From NCBI GenBank assembly GCA_032622095.1, contig CP136067.1:63252893-63316892 (forward strand): 64,000 nucleotides of DNA, in the 5' to 3' direction. Both the position numbers and the translations under genes were made by a program. Below, one piece after another: positions 46,207-58,160 of this stretch. Every line of letters begins with the position of its first letter. Position 1 is the stretch's first letter. Origin of the DNA: Siphonodentalium dalli. Taxonomy: Eukaryota; Mollusca; Scaphopoda; Gadilida; Siphonodentaliidae. Under the pieces are notes generated by a model that was given only the letters and a program-made list of their open reading frames with translations, was not told the DNA's origin and ran no database searches.

Positions 46207-47060
46207 TAGGTTATCAGGTCAATCCAGTTCTTTGATTCAGATGCATAGCGGTGTTTTTGTTTCCTCGTGGCCTCCACCTGTTAGAAAATTCTATGCTTTA
46301 CCATATAGTTCAGTGGGCAAGATACCTTTGACGGAGATACAATATTTTCCTAAAAAAGTAAAATATATATCTCCTAGAAGTATCTTGCCCACTGAACGCT
46401 GAGCTCCCTCCCAGGGTTTCGCACCCACCCCGCTCACGAGGAATGTCCTACTGGGGATAAAAAATATGGCGATTCTTTCACTACGTGTCAGAAACCACGT
46501 GATTACACGGGTCATGAACATGACAGAAGATATGTACCATAGAATTTCCGTACGTTTTTTTCAACTCAGAGTTAACCCCTCCTACTTGGGATAATATACC
46601 ATATAGTTCAGTGGGCAAGATACTTCTAGGAGATATATATTTTACTTTTTAGGAAAATATTGTTTTCTGACCAATTTTCGTAAAATAGTCTTTAAATGCT
46701 TGACATATTTTCTCTGGATTCGAAATTTCAGTGCTTCCATCTGATATAGTTGATGGCATTTTGGGAGTGTTATTCGATATCTTAAGAGAGTTTTTCAAGA
46801 TGACCCATGTACGTCACATGTCAGATATGTATTCGTGGAGTATATTATTGTAATATAGTTGTTTGCTTTTCTGGATTAATTAATGCTTTATATATCCGAC
46901 AATATGTTTTATAATTCTCAGTGTTGTTAACACAAGAATTTTAAATTGTGTTATGTATAGTTAATCTTAACTAAAGATGAGTTAATGAGACCTTTTGTCA
47001 TCCATGGTTCTTTTTTATATATTTCTTAGGTGGTTCAGATCAGACTAATGGGAAGGCTTC

Positions 47061-48077
47061 CTAAAACCCCCATAGATAAATTGACAGAAAATGATCATAT
47101 GCTTGGTTCGGCGAAGTACTGTCAAAGACACATCGGAAATCTTGTTGCTGGAGTATTGATTTAAGATTTTCTGTATTTTGCTTACTCATCAATCGCTTTA
47201 TGCTCTCCTTTAAGTATTTATTTTCCCGATATTCAGCATAAAATGTGGCAAAATGGTCTGACACATCAGAGATAATTATCTCAGTTTCGGCAAGTGAAAC
47301 AATAGTGTTGGTATAAATATGATCGATGAGAGTTGCTGAGTGGTCAGTTATACATGTATGTCGGGTAATTACAGGTAGAAATCCATTTTCAAACATGGTC
47401 TCAATGAAGTCATTGGTTTTCCTATGTGACTGAAAATTAAGCAATTTGATATTAAAGTCTCCTATAGATGAGGTATGCTTTTTCCCAGTTTCATGAAATT
47501 TCATCTATAAATTTATCGATATCTGCATGAGGGCCGTATTTGGACTGTAGATGGAGGCCATGACATACAATGGGTGTCCAGAGTCTACTTCTATGAAAAT
47601 AGTCTCAACAACATGTGGAATTAATAATGTTAGGTTCTCATGGATTTCATAAGAAATTTTCATTGATGAAAATTCCAACGGTCCACCACATCCTTCATCG
47701 TCATCTGGTCGGGATTTAAATTGGAATTGGTGATAGCCAGGAATTGAATATTCTTCTGGTATCTTGAATATTTCTGTTAGAGCCAATATGTCAATGGAAT
47801 GCATTGGGTTTGTGATGTTTGTTAAAAGATTTACGAGTGAGTCCCAGTTAGCGTTCAGGTTTCGACAATTTAGACCAAGAACAGAGAAGTCCGATGTAGA
47901 TACATCTATATTCTGCTGTAGTTGTGATGGTGAGAAATAATTGCAGGAGTGATTAGCGAAGCTATGTGGTGAGCACATCTTCTCATTTTTGTCGTCTGGT
48001 GGTCCACATAATAAGGTTTTGAGATTTAAGGAGTTACTCCCATGAACGTCGCCGAGTGCGAAACTACCCGTAATCAT
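47061..48077 (-). pseudogene. LINE apurinic-like endonuclease domain
   Basis: The frame 48077-47505 begins 'FSVLGLNCRNLNANWDSLV' and has 'IDILALTEIF' (the catalytic Glu position of APE-type endonucleases). 47504-47061 has 'SIGDFNIKLLNF' (the GDFN motif) and 'IISDVSDHFATF' (the SDH catalytic pair). The domain is split by one stop/frameshift at 47504-47505. It would nick target DNA in an intact element. Confidence 0.85.
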
Positions 48078-48672
48078 ATACAGTTTTGAAAATGGAGTTA
48101 CCTTTCTTGTCCATAGATATTTCGACAGTGCATTTATATTGCTGTGATCTCGAGAAAATCAACTGGCCAAACCAGCTTATTGTGTATATATAAATTGATT
48201 GAAGTCTGTGATATAAGACATACATAATATGAATACATTAAAAGTTGCATGTAATAATCATAATATAATGATGGGAACTGGAATAAGCATGATAAATAAC
48301 AGATGTATGGCATATAATCAAAGTAGCTGTAAGAATCGTTCAGTCGGCAGGTTGAATCGGTTAACATATGGACGTGGGTGGGGGGCGTAGGGTTGGTAGT
48401 GATAACTTCCGGCAATACTGCCACCAACAACAACAACAACTACTGCAGTTATACTAAACTCATGAAGACGTATTTATAACTCCTGTTTAGATTATTTTAT
48501 TTGAACCAAAAACTACAGGCTAATTAAGTTCGAATATGGTTTCTGTCCAATTATTTTCAAATGAGTTTCAGCCATTTTTTAGACTTAGAATTTGACCACA
48601 TTTTGGCATTGATATTTATAGGGGTATATCAGATATTAAAAGGGTATTTTTTCTCTTTTCTATTTTGTCTAG

Positions 48673-48810
48673 GTACTTACAGCTGGAGGCAGTCAAGGCA
48701 ATTTTACAAATATCATTGAAATAAGAGGCCACATCATTGAGATCAGCTATGATGGAGCTTCATCAGAACAAGTGAATTCACTCACCATTCAATCAGGCTT
48801 CTGTTATCAG
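48673..48810 (+). CDS. Caspr-like gene, domain 2 exon b
   Basis: This 138-nt exon has acceptor 'tttgtctag' and donor GTGACT, in phase 0 at both ends. It reads 'VLTAGGSQGNFTNIIEIRG' and ends 'SLTIQSGFCYQ', the segment that precedes the central cysteine of the fibrinogen-like domain (L-x(n)-S-x-x-C-x-Q). It is shorter than exon b of domain 1, because here the rest of the domain sits in one larger exon (50231-50549). The shared phase-0 junction after exon a is conserved between domains. Confidence 0.7.
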
Positions 48811-49009
48811 GTGACTCATTGTTCTAGTATTGTTATTTCATTGTGTATGTATATGTTCTTCTGTAAATGGGGAAATTATATCGATTATCACTCTTGTGAC
48901 TTCATTGGAAGCAACCATAATAAGTGTTCAAGGATTAATTATTGTATTTTGATAAATATTATCCAATCATCAGCGTGATTGTCAATTTATTTTTCATACA
49001 TCTGTTTAT

Positions 49010-49775
49010 ATATTCAAACAACATGACAAGCATTCAAAACAGCGGAGGTTTTTACATTTAACAGTGTCTAAGTAACTATCAATAAATTCATCAAATAATT
49101 CATGTTTAAATTTTGATATAGGACGAGTTGATTTAAACGAGGTTTCTATGTTGTTCCAAAGTTTGGGAAATATATGAAATGGAAGATTTTTTCTGTGAAG
49201 TTCGTTCTTGGTTTGGATTCACTAATTTTACCACTCTGTCTTTTAGTCATACCAGCTTTATTATGGATGCTGTATGTTTTTTGGAGTGGAGGCGGTAGAT
49301 TATTGTGATACCAGTCATGCATATGTTGACAGATTTTGAGCTCATATAAATCTGAGGCTTTTAATATTTTACACTTTTTGAATAAGGGATCTGTATGACT
49401 ATTATATCTCCTATTATGAATGACTCGAATTGCTTTTTTCTGAAGTTTTGTCAATTTATTGAGTGTTTTTGAGTTTCCCCAAATTTCAATACCATATAAC
49501 AGGTGACTATGAACTAAACAGTGATACAATTGACTTAGTCTTCTTTCAGGAAGAAAGTGTTTAGCTCTATTAATAGCATATATAGCCCTCAACATCTTAT
49601 TTGCAACAGCAGATACATGGTATTTAAATGTTAAATTCTGATCAATATGAATACCAAGGAACCTAAATGATTTCTCATCACAATTATTCCCGATTTTAAT
49701 CCTACTATTTTAACATTTAAATTTGAACTCCTGCAGAATTTAGTTCCTGATAGCATTCACTTTTCAGATTTAAAT
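49010..49775 (-). pseudogene. Second LINE copy, 5'-truncated C-terminal end
   Basis: The frame 49595-49146 has 'RLSQLYHCLVHSHLLYGIEI' and 'KLQKKAIRVIHNRRYNSHTD', typical of the thumb/C-terminal part of CR1/Jockey-like LINEs. Upstream similarity ('FRFLGIHIDQNLTFKYHV') continues in frame-disrupted form to about 49770, then ends: a normal 5' truncation. It is the same family as the 41.2-48.1-kb element and also antisense to the host gene. Confidence 0.85.
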
Positions 49776-50230
49776 AAATCTTCTGATGAATGTTAGTGTA
49801 ATACAATTTTTTGTCTTCCAACACATGTAAACATATGGTGCACATATTAAATGTCAACACCTGAACCTCATATCAGGTTTGCTTAAATTGAGTTGGTTAT
49901 TCAAGAAGGGCAGTCCTTGCAGAATTAATACTCTGCTTTCAAATTAATTGAATTAAGAATGTGTATGTTTGTTATTGTGAACACTTTTAATTTATGAGTG
50001 TATAGTTCTAAATACGTATTTTGAAGAAAATTTGACAAGTACTGACTGTTGTAGTCCTCATAGTGCCAGTCTTCTCAGTATTTATAGTCTGCTAGGTGAC
50101 CCACAGTCATTGACTGTCTTGTTTTAAGTATTCAAATGCTAAGCGAAGACTAAGGAAAGGCATTCACTTTTGGTAAGGGAAGGTCCAATTTTCTTTTATC
50201 ACACAAAAGAAATTCCGTGTTTTTCTTCAG

Positions 50231-50549
50231 GGTGTTGAGTTTGAGTGTATACAAACGCCGCTGATGACATCAAACACCACGTCTTTCTATAGCATACACA
50301 ACAGACTAACTTCGGGAGATGGTGGGTTGCACACAGGAGTAGTGGACTGCGCATGTTCAATAACTGGTTCATGTCCAGATCACGACTGCCGTTGCAATGC
50401 ACTCAGTGGTGAAACCCAACATGATGTTGCCATGGTAACGGACAAGTACTCATTGCCGCTCACTTCACTCAGATTTGGTGGCCAGACGACACAGGAGTCC
50501 TATGCAGAGTTTAAATTAACTAACATCCGTTGTGGACCCAGACCATTTG
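50231..50549 (+). CDS. Caspr-like gene, domain 2 exon c (largest exon)
   Basis: This 319-nt exon has acceptor 'ttttcttcag' and donor GTAATG, entering in phase 0 and leaving in phase 1. It encodes 'DCACSITGSCPDHDCRCN', then 'YSLPLTSLRFGGQT', and ends 'KLTNIRCGPRPF'. The CNTNAP domain has C-x-C-G-x(n)-C-x(n)-C-N-C-D, LPV-T-x-x, and G-P-L-x-C in the same order. It completes domain 2 at about 205 residues. The ORF runs past the donor to a stop at 50612, so a retained-intron end is possible but less likely. Confidence 0.8.
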
Positions 50550-51538
50550 GTAATGCACCAAGTACTGAGACTCAATCTATGCTCTCAGTCGTACATGTGT
50601 TTGCATCAGATTAGCACATGATGTATAGGCATACCGATCTTGGTTATCAGGGCGATCAATAATTGTTAATTTACTATTTCAAATGGAAATGGATGGGGTA
50701 TAGGTTTTTGACAAAGAATCTAAAATAGTTGTATGAAAAAGCTTGAATCCGAAAATGTTAAATTTTTAGTTCAAATGTCTCTTGAACTGAAAATATTTTC
50801 TACTGAGCTTAGTGAAAAATTGTCAAATATGTTGCCAGTTAGTGTTAGAAATTACATACAGTATCACTTATTGTTCTTGGCTTTTATTTACATTCAGAAA
50901 ACATTTGTTGTGCTTCATGGAGGCAAGTGCATCTGCTCATTCTCTGAGGGTTCTCTGAGTTATCAGTGTAAGATCATAACTTTGCTCAGGTACATTCTGT
51001 TGAGTCGTGTCAGAAAGAAGAATTGAATGGCCCATTAAATGCATAAGATGAGATTTCAGTCCAAGGTGTTTTGTGCATATTGGGTCTCAGCTAGTTGGTA
51101 GAATTTGCCATTAAATGTCTGTATGCTGTTTAGAGCAACATGTATATTCTGCCTCATATCGTATGGTATATAACACTAACAAAGGTCAGTTAACTCAGTT
51201 TCAAATTTCGACATAAATAGAAACATGTTATTTTGCAAGTGTACATTTTCAAACATCTGTACTATGACATAGCATTGTGTGATTTATCGGAAAATGTGGG
51301 GACTACGTGTACACTTAGAAATGTGTAAAGTTTACTATATATCGTACAATCTTGAGAGAGACCACCTGGAATTATGCTGAACTATAAAGTAGAAATCTAT
51401 AAATTGTTATGCAGATAACTATCCTAATTGAAGTTCCTATCAGTTTAAAATGGTTTATAGTATAGACCCATGTTTTCCTGTGAGATGTATTGGTTTTCGT
51501 TCATAGAGCTAATTCTTCCTGACCTGTTCTTGTTACAG
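50550..51538. other. Intron 6
   Basis: No repeat or ORF of note. It ends in the acceptor 'cttgttacag'. Confidence 0.6.
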
Positions 51539-51664
51539 ATTTCCCCCGAGATTGTGAGGAAGCGCACCAACAGGGAGTTCCGACTGGCGACGTAGCAATA
51601 AGGCCAAATACAATTTCCTCTCCATTCTATGTATATTGTGATATGGATATGGTACCCGGACATG
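51539..51664 (+). CDS. Caspr-like gene, domain 3 exon a (partial domain)
   Basis: The acceptor is 'tgttacag' and the chosen donor G|GTATGA at 51665 gives 126 nt, phase 1 to 1. It reads 'DFPRDCEEAHQQGVPTGD', then 'ISSPFYVYCDMDM', matching the start of domains 1 and 2 (D-C-E-x...P-F-x-V-x-C). The donor is less certain than the others because the frame stays open to 51921, but the readthrough (51665-51921) has no family motifs. The matching exons b and c were not found to 64000, so the gene continues outside or they are unrecognisable. Confidence 0.65.
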
Positions 51665-52962
51665 GTATGAATAGGATACATTCAATTTTGAGTGCTAAAC
51701 TTGAGTTCCATTTTAGGATAAACAGGTTTATGTTCAGGTTTTTAGTTCAACACCAAAGGTGTTATGAACTTTTGCTATCGACAAGAATATGCAATTTTTC
51801 GAAAGATTCTGACGGAGCTTTCAAAGCTAATTTACGGCGTTTCCAGGAGAATTTCGGACCAATTTTTGTTTGTTTCCTGACAGTTGATGCGCACGAACGT
51901 TTTATGCTGTGCGTGCGATAAATCATTTCATAACTTTGCCATTAAATGCTTTATAATAAGAAATATCAGAAGAACTGTACCATAAACAAATCCTGTTTTT
52001 GAGAACTGTACCATAAACAAAACTACGATATCTCGCAGGATGGTCCACATGTCTTGTTATGAAATTCCCCCATTGAATTTTCGAGACATATCTTCTAGAA
52101 GAAGAGTAAGTAATATAGTTCACGCCATGCACAGAATTGACAAATAAATAATAATGTGGATTGTCACAGTCACGTAGCTGAACGTCCTTGAAAGAATTAG
52201 AAGCACAGCTAGTCGATGTCGAATTAAGAATAAATTTATGGATTTACCAAATCCACAATGAAGTATCAATTCGTAGCTGTCAACTAGAATAGAAACAAGA
52301 TGCACAGGATATTATCGATAAAGCAATTGATAACTATCCTGATATCTGTTTGGTTTATAAAGCAAATTTTTTTGCGCACTCACAGGCTAATATACTCTAA
52401 CTAATTGAACATACATCTATGTATAATAATCAAGAACTTTTGACATAAAATAAGGTATATAATTTATTAAATCTTGCCATTATCAATTATTTTTGTTCTG
52501 CCAGTGGTAAAGGTTTTCAATCAACTAATTATTTCCCATAGGCGACAGAGTTAGGGTTAATTAGCCATGAATAATTACGGTACTGAGCCAAACTTTAAAT
52601 ATTTTGGCGTTTAGAACTCCACGTCGGACATAAGTTGTCAAAAAGGAAATGGTTCCTTACCATACTTAGTCCTGGAAATAAATTGGCATTTCCACAACTA
52701 CCCCCTTTTGTGCAAAAAATTTCAGTATAGAAAAATACCCCCACCCCTAGCAAATTTGGTGACCAACATAGCCGCTTGATGAACAAATCCACACAAATGA
52801 CAGGAATTAACATACCTTATGAATTTATTTTTTCTTTCACATTAAACAACTGAAGATATTATACACCATTCAGCTGCCGGTATTTTTTTTATGCTGACTC
52901 CTGTTTCCTTACACAAATGCCCCTTACCCTACACAAATGCCAAGGGGTATAATTTCAATTAT
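51665..52962. other. Intron sequence without supported features
   Basis: AT-rich. The short ORFs have no motifs. Confidence 0.4.
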
Positions 52963-52965
52963 TTA

Positions 52966-54967
52966 GGGAGCATGTCAAAACCTCTTTCGCATATTTCGAA
53001 AATATTGTCGATAATGTCGAAAAACTTTTGACGTAAATGTGCAAAAATGAAATGTCGGAAATGACGAAAAATAATGCGATAACGTCGAAAGCGACTGGCC
53101 ATAAAAGTGTGATAACGTCGAAACCACAACAGACCAAACATTTCCGTAAAATGTCGAAACTTTCGACAACGTAAAAGTTGCGACGTCGAAACATTGATCG
53201 ATATTTGCAAACGACGAAAAGTTGACGAAAAGTTAAAACATCGATGCGATGTTGTCGCACTTCATAAATTCGCGCATTTATTTTTGCTTTCTGCGTAATC
53301 AGATGCCAGCTGAATTTTGATTGGCTGAATTGTGTGAAGGAAAATAAAGTTCAGCCAAAGGCCATACAAACAACTCTATGCGGTTAACACACAAGTACAA
53401 CGACTTGACAGTTTGACTGTTTTAATAGCTATGAGTCAACCCATTCCAAATGTGTGAAGGGGTGACATTTAGCAAAAGGCTATACAAACATATACTGACA
53501 TATACCGGTCCCTCACAACGATGCGTGAACTTTGCGACAGTTTTGTTGTTGTCGTGATGTCTTCTCAATTAGTGAACAATGGTTTAACTCGTTGGACAAA
53601 AACAACACATTTGATATATAAAATCCCAAATGAAGCGACTTGATGTCATAATATCAGTTCGATCATGGCTACGGAACAGTGATGAAATCGAATAGATCTA
53701 TCGTTAGCGGACATATATGCAGTTGGGAAATTATTAGACCAGCAGTTTACACAGGTCGACATTTCGAAGAAGTTAGGGTTTTCACAAACCCCAGGTAACA
53801 CACATCTAACAGAAAAAAGATGAAATCACACAGAAATTTGAAACCAGCTGCACCCACCCACAACGGGAGCGACAAACGTCCATCCAGCTTTTGAAGCAAT
53901 AGGCCCGATATAGAACAAGCCCTCATCACATTGTATCAACGCCAAACATAGAGCCATACCCCCTAAGTTCATTGTTTTATAATGGTATACCATAAATCGG
54001 GGTTGTGGAATAATTTATTGTCGTCCTCGGCTGTATTCTTTTATTCATAATAGTTCGCACAATTAAATGGTGATGGTTGACCCAAAATGAAGACAAGTTA
54101 CATAATCACACACAAAAACGTTGCATTGTTTACGGTACCACTGCAGCACTCTTAGTGCAACGCAATCGCAACTTCTCGGATTATTGTTCTTGGGAAAGTA
54201 CGAGGTTTGCCGATTGAATGCGACGATGTAGCAATTGTTTTACGAGATATTGGGGGGGGGCTTCAACCTGTACTGTAACATTTACTGTAAACCCACATAT
54301 TTGCCGCCACATCAAAACGAAAGAAATGATTGTGTAGGCCTATCCTATTATATAAATCGGGTCTGGGAATAATTTATTTGGGACTTTAATCTTCTATTAA
54401 TAATAGTTCATTATTAAACGAAGTTTGAATTGTCCGATATTAACCAAATCGGAGATTTCAGAAGATCGGAGAAATTTACTAATACACAGAACTCTGATCA
54501 AATTGGTATTGTTTTCATATCGGAGAAAACTCCGATTAAATCATTGGATTCTTATGAGAAAAAACTCTGATCTGAGAAATTTCAGCACGGACACCGACAT
54601 CTTCACGTTTGCGACAAATCGGCATAAACTGCGACCATGGAGTATTTATTGAACACAAACTGTCCTGCCAATCATATGGACACAACAGCAATATTGAATA
54701 ATGCTGCGATCTTGACGAAAACAAACACTGCGAAAATATGTCGATACAAAACAGCGAACATTTGAACAAAACTGTGAAACAAAACTGCGATAATTTGCGA
54801 AAACATCGAATCAAGACGGCGAAAATGACGAAAAATTTACGAAAACGTACAACGTTACGGCGTGCGATAATGACGAAAAAACTCTGATAATGTCGAAACA
54901 ACAACGTCAATGACCCACATTTTTCGCAGTTTTATCGCATATGCGAAAGAGGTTTTGACATGCTCCC
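52966..54967. mobile_element. TIR element, 2.0 kb, TTA-flanked (PIF/Harbinger-like, non-autonomous)
   Basis: Perfect 29-bp inverted termini (52966-52994 and 54939-54967), starting GGGAGCATGTC, with TTA directly outside (52963-52965, 54968-54970). Both sub-terminal regions (52990-53250 and 54690-54930) are full of CGAAAA/GTCGAAA words in the same strand orientation. No transposase ORF. Confidence 0.8.
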
Positions 54968-55484
54968 TTAGTTGCTATAACCTAAATGCTTTTGTCTGGT
55001 AATGCAAATCCCATTAAAACAATAAAAATATATTAAATACAGATATGATATAAGGAAAGTAAATATTTGTTTAGTATTATATGTTTATCAGAATTATATT
55101 GGCACTGACAATAATACCTAGATTTTGTTTCGAGATTACGATAAGTGCCATTTTTGTTTCTCAATTTCGAGGTAAAAAAATAGCAAAAAAAAAGTTTGCC
55201 GTTCTTCACAAAGCTCCATGTGCATGATCACAAAAAGTGAGTTGCCCATATGTATTGTTATGCCATAGAGCTTTAACTACGAAAACTGTCCAGACTTGCA
55301 GTTCTCTGTTTCAATTAGAAAACTTGTGTTTGTAAAGGTAGCCTATTTGACCCGGAGATACTATTTACCGAGAACAACCAAGAACAAGTCTAAAATTAAT
55401 AATTAAGTCATAATAGTGTCCAAGTATAGTGTATATATCAATCTTTAGTGAATATTATAACATGTTGACCTTTTTGTTTAACCA
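54968..55484. other. Unassigned AT-rich stretch
   Basis: Nothing recognisable. Confidence 0.4.
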
Positions 55485-55745
55485 ATAAATTCATGCCAAG
55501 ATACTAATATATTTGATGTTCAAAAGCAAAATAAAAACATACCAAAATGTTGGATAAATAGCAATTGCGAGTACATCAACAACATCATTAAATTATCGAC
55601 GGACTGGAAATTTTAAAGCTGCCAGATCTAACAGATAGTCCTTTCGATATATGGTATAAATGATTTGCTAACAGATATCAGAAGTGCACTGCACTCCATA
55701 TGTGCGGTAAAATTTACAGAGAACATGTTTTAATTTAAAATGCCA
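55485..55745. repeat. Left arm of inverted repeat flanking an RT region
   Basis: Imperfect inverted match to 58450-58685, sharing 'gaaagcaaaataaaaacata'-like and 'agatatcagaagtgcactgc'-like words. Confidence 0.7.
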
Positions 55746-55828
55746 AACATGCAATAAGTATCATGGTATATTTAAAATATCAGTAGGCATTATAGATATA
55801 TACAATAGACATAGATATTTTCATTAAA

Positions 55829-56542
55829 ATGTTTACTTTTATGCATTTAGCTGCACTATTGACTGGTATCATGCAATTCTCCTATATACATGAACATGCT
55901 AAGATTGGGGTAATAGTTCCTCTATATAAAGGAGGCAACAAACCCCGAAAGTTGTTTGACGGCTATCGCGCGATAACCCTGCTCCCTGCCATTTACAAAC
56001 TGCTTGAGAAAGTTATCTTATCAAGACTCAATTCTCACGTACCCAATATGGTAAAAGTACACAAACTGCAACACGGTTTTCAGAAGGGTGTCAACTGTCT
56101 TATGGACTCATTTATCATACACGAATCTAAAGCATTTGCATTAGAAAACAACAGTATATTATTCACATGTTTCCTTGATGTCCATAAGGCATTTGATACC
56201 GTCTGGATTGACTGTTTGCTATATAAGCTGCATATGCTTGGCTTTGATGGAAAATCATGGCTACTGTTTCATCAGATGCTTAAAGGTATCTCTTGTTTCG
56301 TAAAATACGGAGATTGCCAGTCCAAGCAATTTCAAATAGAGCAAGGAACAAAACAAGGAGGCGTTATTTCACCTCTTTTTTACATGCTCTTTGTTGACCA
56401 ACTTTTGGTAAAACTGGCAAACTCGGGAGCAGGGCTGAATATGTATTCTGTAAACTGTTCATGCCCAACACAAGCTGATGATATGACGTTTCTCTCTGTT
56501 TCGGAAAAAAGGTCTTCAGCAGCTACTGACTATATGCACTAA
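55829..56542 (+). pseudogene. LINE reverse transcriptase
   Basis: The frame has 'GYRAITLLPAIYKLLEKVIL', 'LQHGFQKGVNCLMDSFII', 'CFLDVHKAFDTVWIDCLLY' (first catalytic Asp), 'IEQGTKQGGVISPLFYMLF' and 'PTQADDMTFLS' (the DD pair, with QADD for the usual YADD). These are RT motifs in the standard order for a non-LTR element. The upstream edge is truncated (no endonuclease seen) and the frame ends soon after the DD pair. The element differs from the antisense CR1/Jockey-like copies in intron 4. Confidence 0.85.
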
Positions 56543-57619
56543 TTACAGTCAAAAATGGAGGTATTGATATAATGAAAAAAAGTCAGTTGTTATATTGTCT
56601 TTAATGAAAGTAAAAATGAGCACAATAAGACAAGTACTAACCGGGCATGGACTCTGTGCGGGGAACAAGTATCTGAAGTTGAAAGTCTTACACACTTAGG
56701 TGTCCCTATACATAAGCATAATCAAAACGGTGAATTCATTGACGAAATAAAACAGAAGCTTAGGTCAAGCTATTTTGCTATGTCCGTCATTGGTATGTAT
56801 GCTGGAGGTATAACACCAGTCAGCAGTAGGACAATTTATACATCTATATTATTGCCAAGATGTCTCTCCGGGTGCGAACTGCTATGTGGCTTGACCGATT
56901 CAGATGTATTATCCCTGGAAAGAACTCACCGATTTTGCCTTAAAAAGATCCAAGGTTTACATTCCAAAACACGGACCAACATTGTAGAAGGGTTGCTGGG
57001 AATAGGTAATATTCAGTTTTATTGAAAAAAAGAAGCTTCTCTTCTTCAGAAGTCTATGCGCCCTCACAACCGAGAAGGCAGCCAAATCGGTTTTCTTATT
57101 AAGGCTGCACTCGTTCTTCATAGATGGGGTTTCAGGAAAATCCTTCATTTCTGATTTTGATAATATTCTGGGTAACCACCAGTTGATGTCGTATTTGGCA
57201 AATTATGTTTCTGAAAGTGAATTCCCAACAAAGTCATCATGGAAAAGTATAGTGCGCAAGGCAATATCTGAATATTCAGAACACGAATGGAAAAGCGCGG
57301 TGATCGGCGACAACTCACTCAGTCGCTTTCATGTTGTACACCCACAGTTATCAGTCTCCCATTTGTGGCGTTGCTGTCGAAAGTTCCCTATAGACACAAA
57401 ATAGCATACTTGACTGTGGCCGGCATCATAGCTTGTACTGAGTCCGTGTTTGTAACTTGCAACAAATGTGGTGTTACTTATGATGATCTCCCTCTACATA
57501 TCATCATAAACTGCCCCGCCTTTGCGGAATATTGCAACGATATACGGTATGAGTTAATGAACCAGTTCAATATTCAATGTATTCTCAAACTAGAAGCCTT
57601 TGCCCAGATGTACAATTGA
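56543..57619 (+). pseudogene. LINE RT C-terminal region and Cys/His knuckle
   Basis: It continues in shifting frames: 'CGEQVSEVESLTHLGVPI', 'IYTSILLPRCLSGCELLC' (56780-57025) and finally 'VTCNKCGVTYDDLPLHIIIN' followed by a Cys (about 57450-57520), a C-X2-C-X9-H-X5-C knuckle as found at the end of several LINE clades. The stop is at 57617-57619. At least three frame breaks separate it from the RT palm. Confidence 0.75.
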
Positions 57620-57934
57620 ATGTATTTCTCACTGCACGTCCGCCGGAGTTATTTTAATTAATTGATGAAGCTGACTTATTCACAGACATTGTAGTATGCA
57701 GTAAGTATTGTTTGTGGAAATCTGAGCTTATACCACGCAATCTCAAATATTACTGACATGCATGCAGTGATGATAGTAATAATTCATGAATATTATCAAT
57801 GAGGACATCGATAAAACATTGGTAACTGATGTACATGCTCTATTTCACATCCTCATGAACATATGTTTGTGTATATTTATATATGTTGACCCGTATAGCA
57901 TCGGTTTGAATGATCAGGTTAGCATATTATGAAT

Positions 57935-58160
57935 GATGTATGTCTGTCGTGCGTGTGTGAGTATATGTGTATATGTATATATGTATGTATGTGTATGTGA
58001 TGTATATGTATGTGAATGCATGTGCGTGTATACGTGTGTGATGTGTATCTATGCATATATATATATATGTATGTGTATGTATATGTATGTAATTGTGTGT
58101 GTGTTTATATGTATGTATGTATATGCATATAATTGTATGCATATGTGTATTTAAGTATGT
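57935..58160. repeat. (TATG)n/(TG)n microsatellite region
   Basis: About 225 bp of interrupted 'tatgtatgtgtatg'. ORFs on both strands are translations of the repeat. Confidence 0.95.

Larger units (their letters stand above)
44855..46665. mobile_element. Element with about 165-bp terminal inverted repeats inside the LINE
   Basis: 44870-45034 and 46465-46620 are near-exact inverted copies ('cccactgaactatatggt', 'gtaatcacgtggtttctg', 'gacacgtagtgaaagaatcg'). Between them lie a 42-bp G run, an AT microsatellite and an extra self-inverted unit (46300-46400) of the TTCAGTGGGCAAGATAC family. LINE sequence resumes on both sides. The minus-strand ORF at 45249-45686 has no recognisable domain. Confidence 0.75.
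41200..48077 (-). mobile_element. LINE (APE-type, CR1/Jockey-like), split by later insertions
   Basis: Read on the minus strand, the order is endonuclease (48077 to 47061), linker (46810-46670), RT N-part (44850-44300), RT catalytic part (42250-41936) and C-terminal tail (41748 to about 41200). It is interrupted by an inverted-repeat element (44855-46665) and by a TTA-type element plus a Helitron2-like element (42258-44293). Frames are broken in each part. It lies antisense to the host gene in intron 4. Confidence 0.85.

Noticed and set aside
50733-51026. 97-codon ORF after domain 2
   Set aside because: Intronic, AT-rich, with no cysteine pattern of the family and no splice sites in frame.
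51665-51921. Readthrough coding extension of domain 3 exon a
   Set aside because: A good donor (GTATGA) precedes it and the extension lacks all domain motifs.
57927-58154. Tyr/Cys- or His-rich small proteins
   Set aside because: They are translations of a (TATG)n microsatellite.
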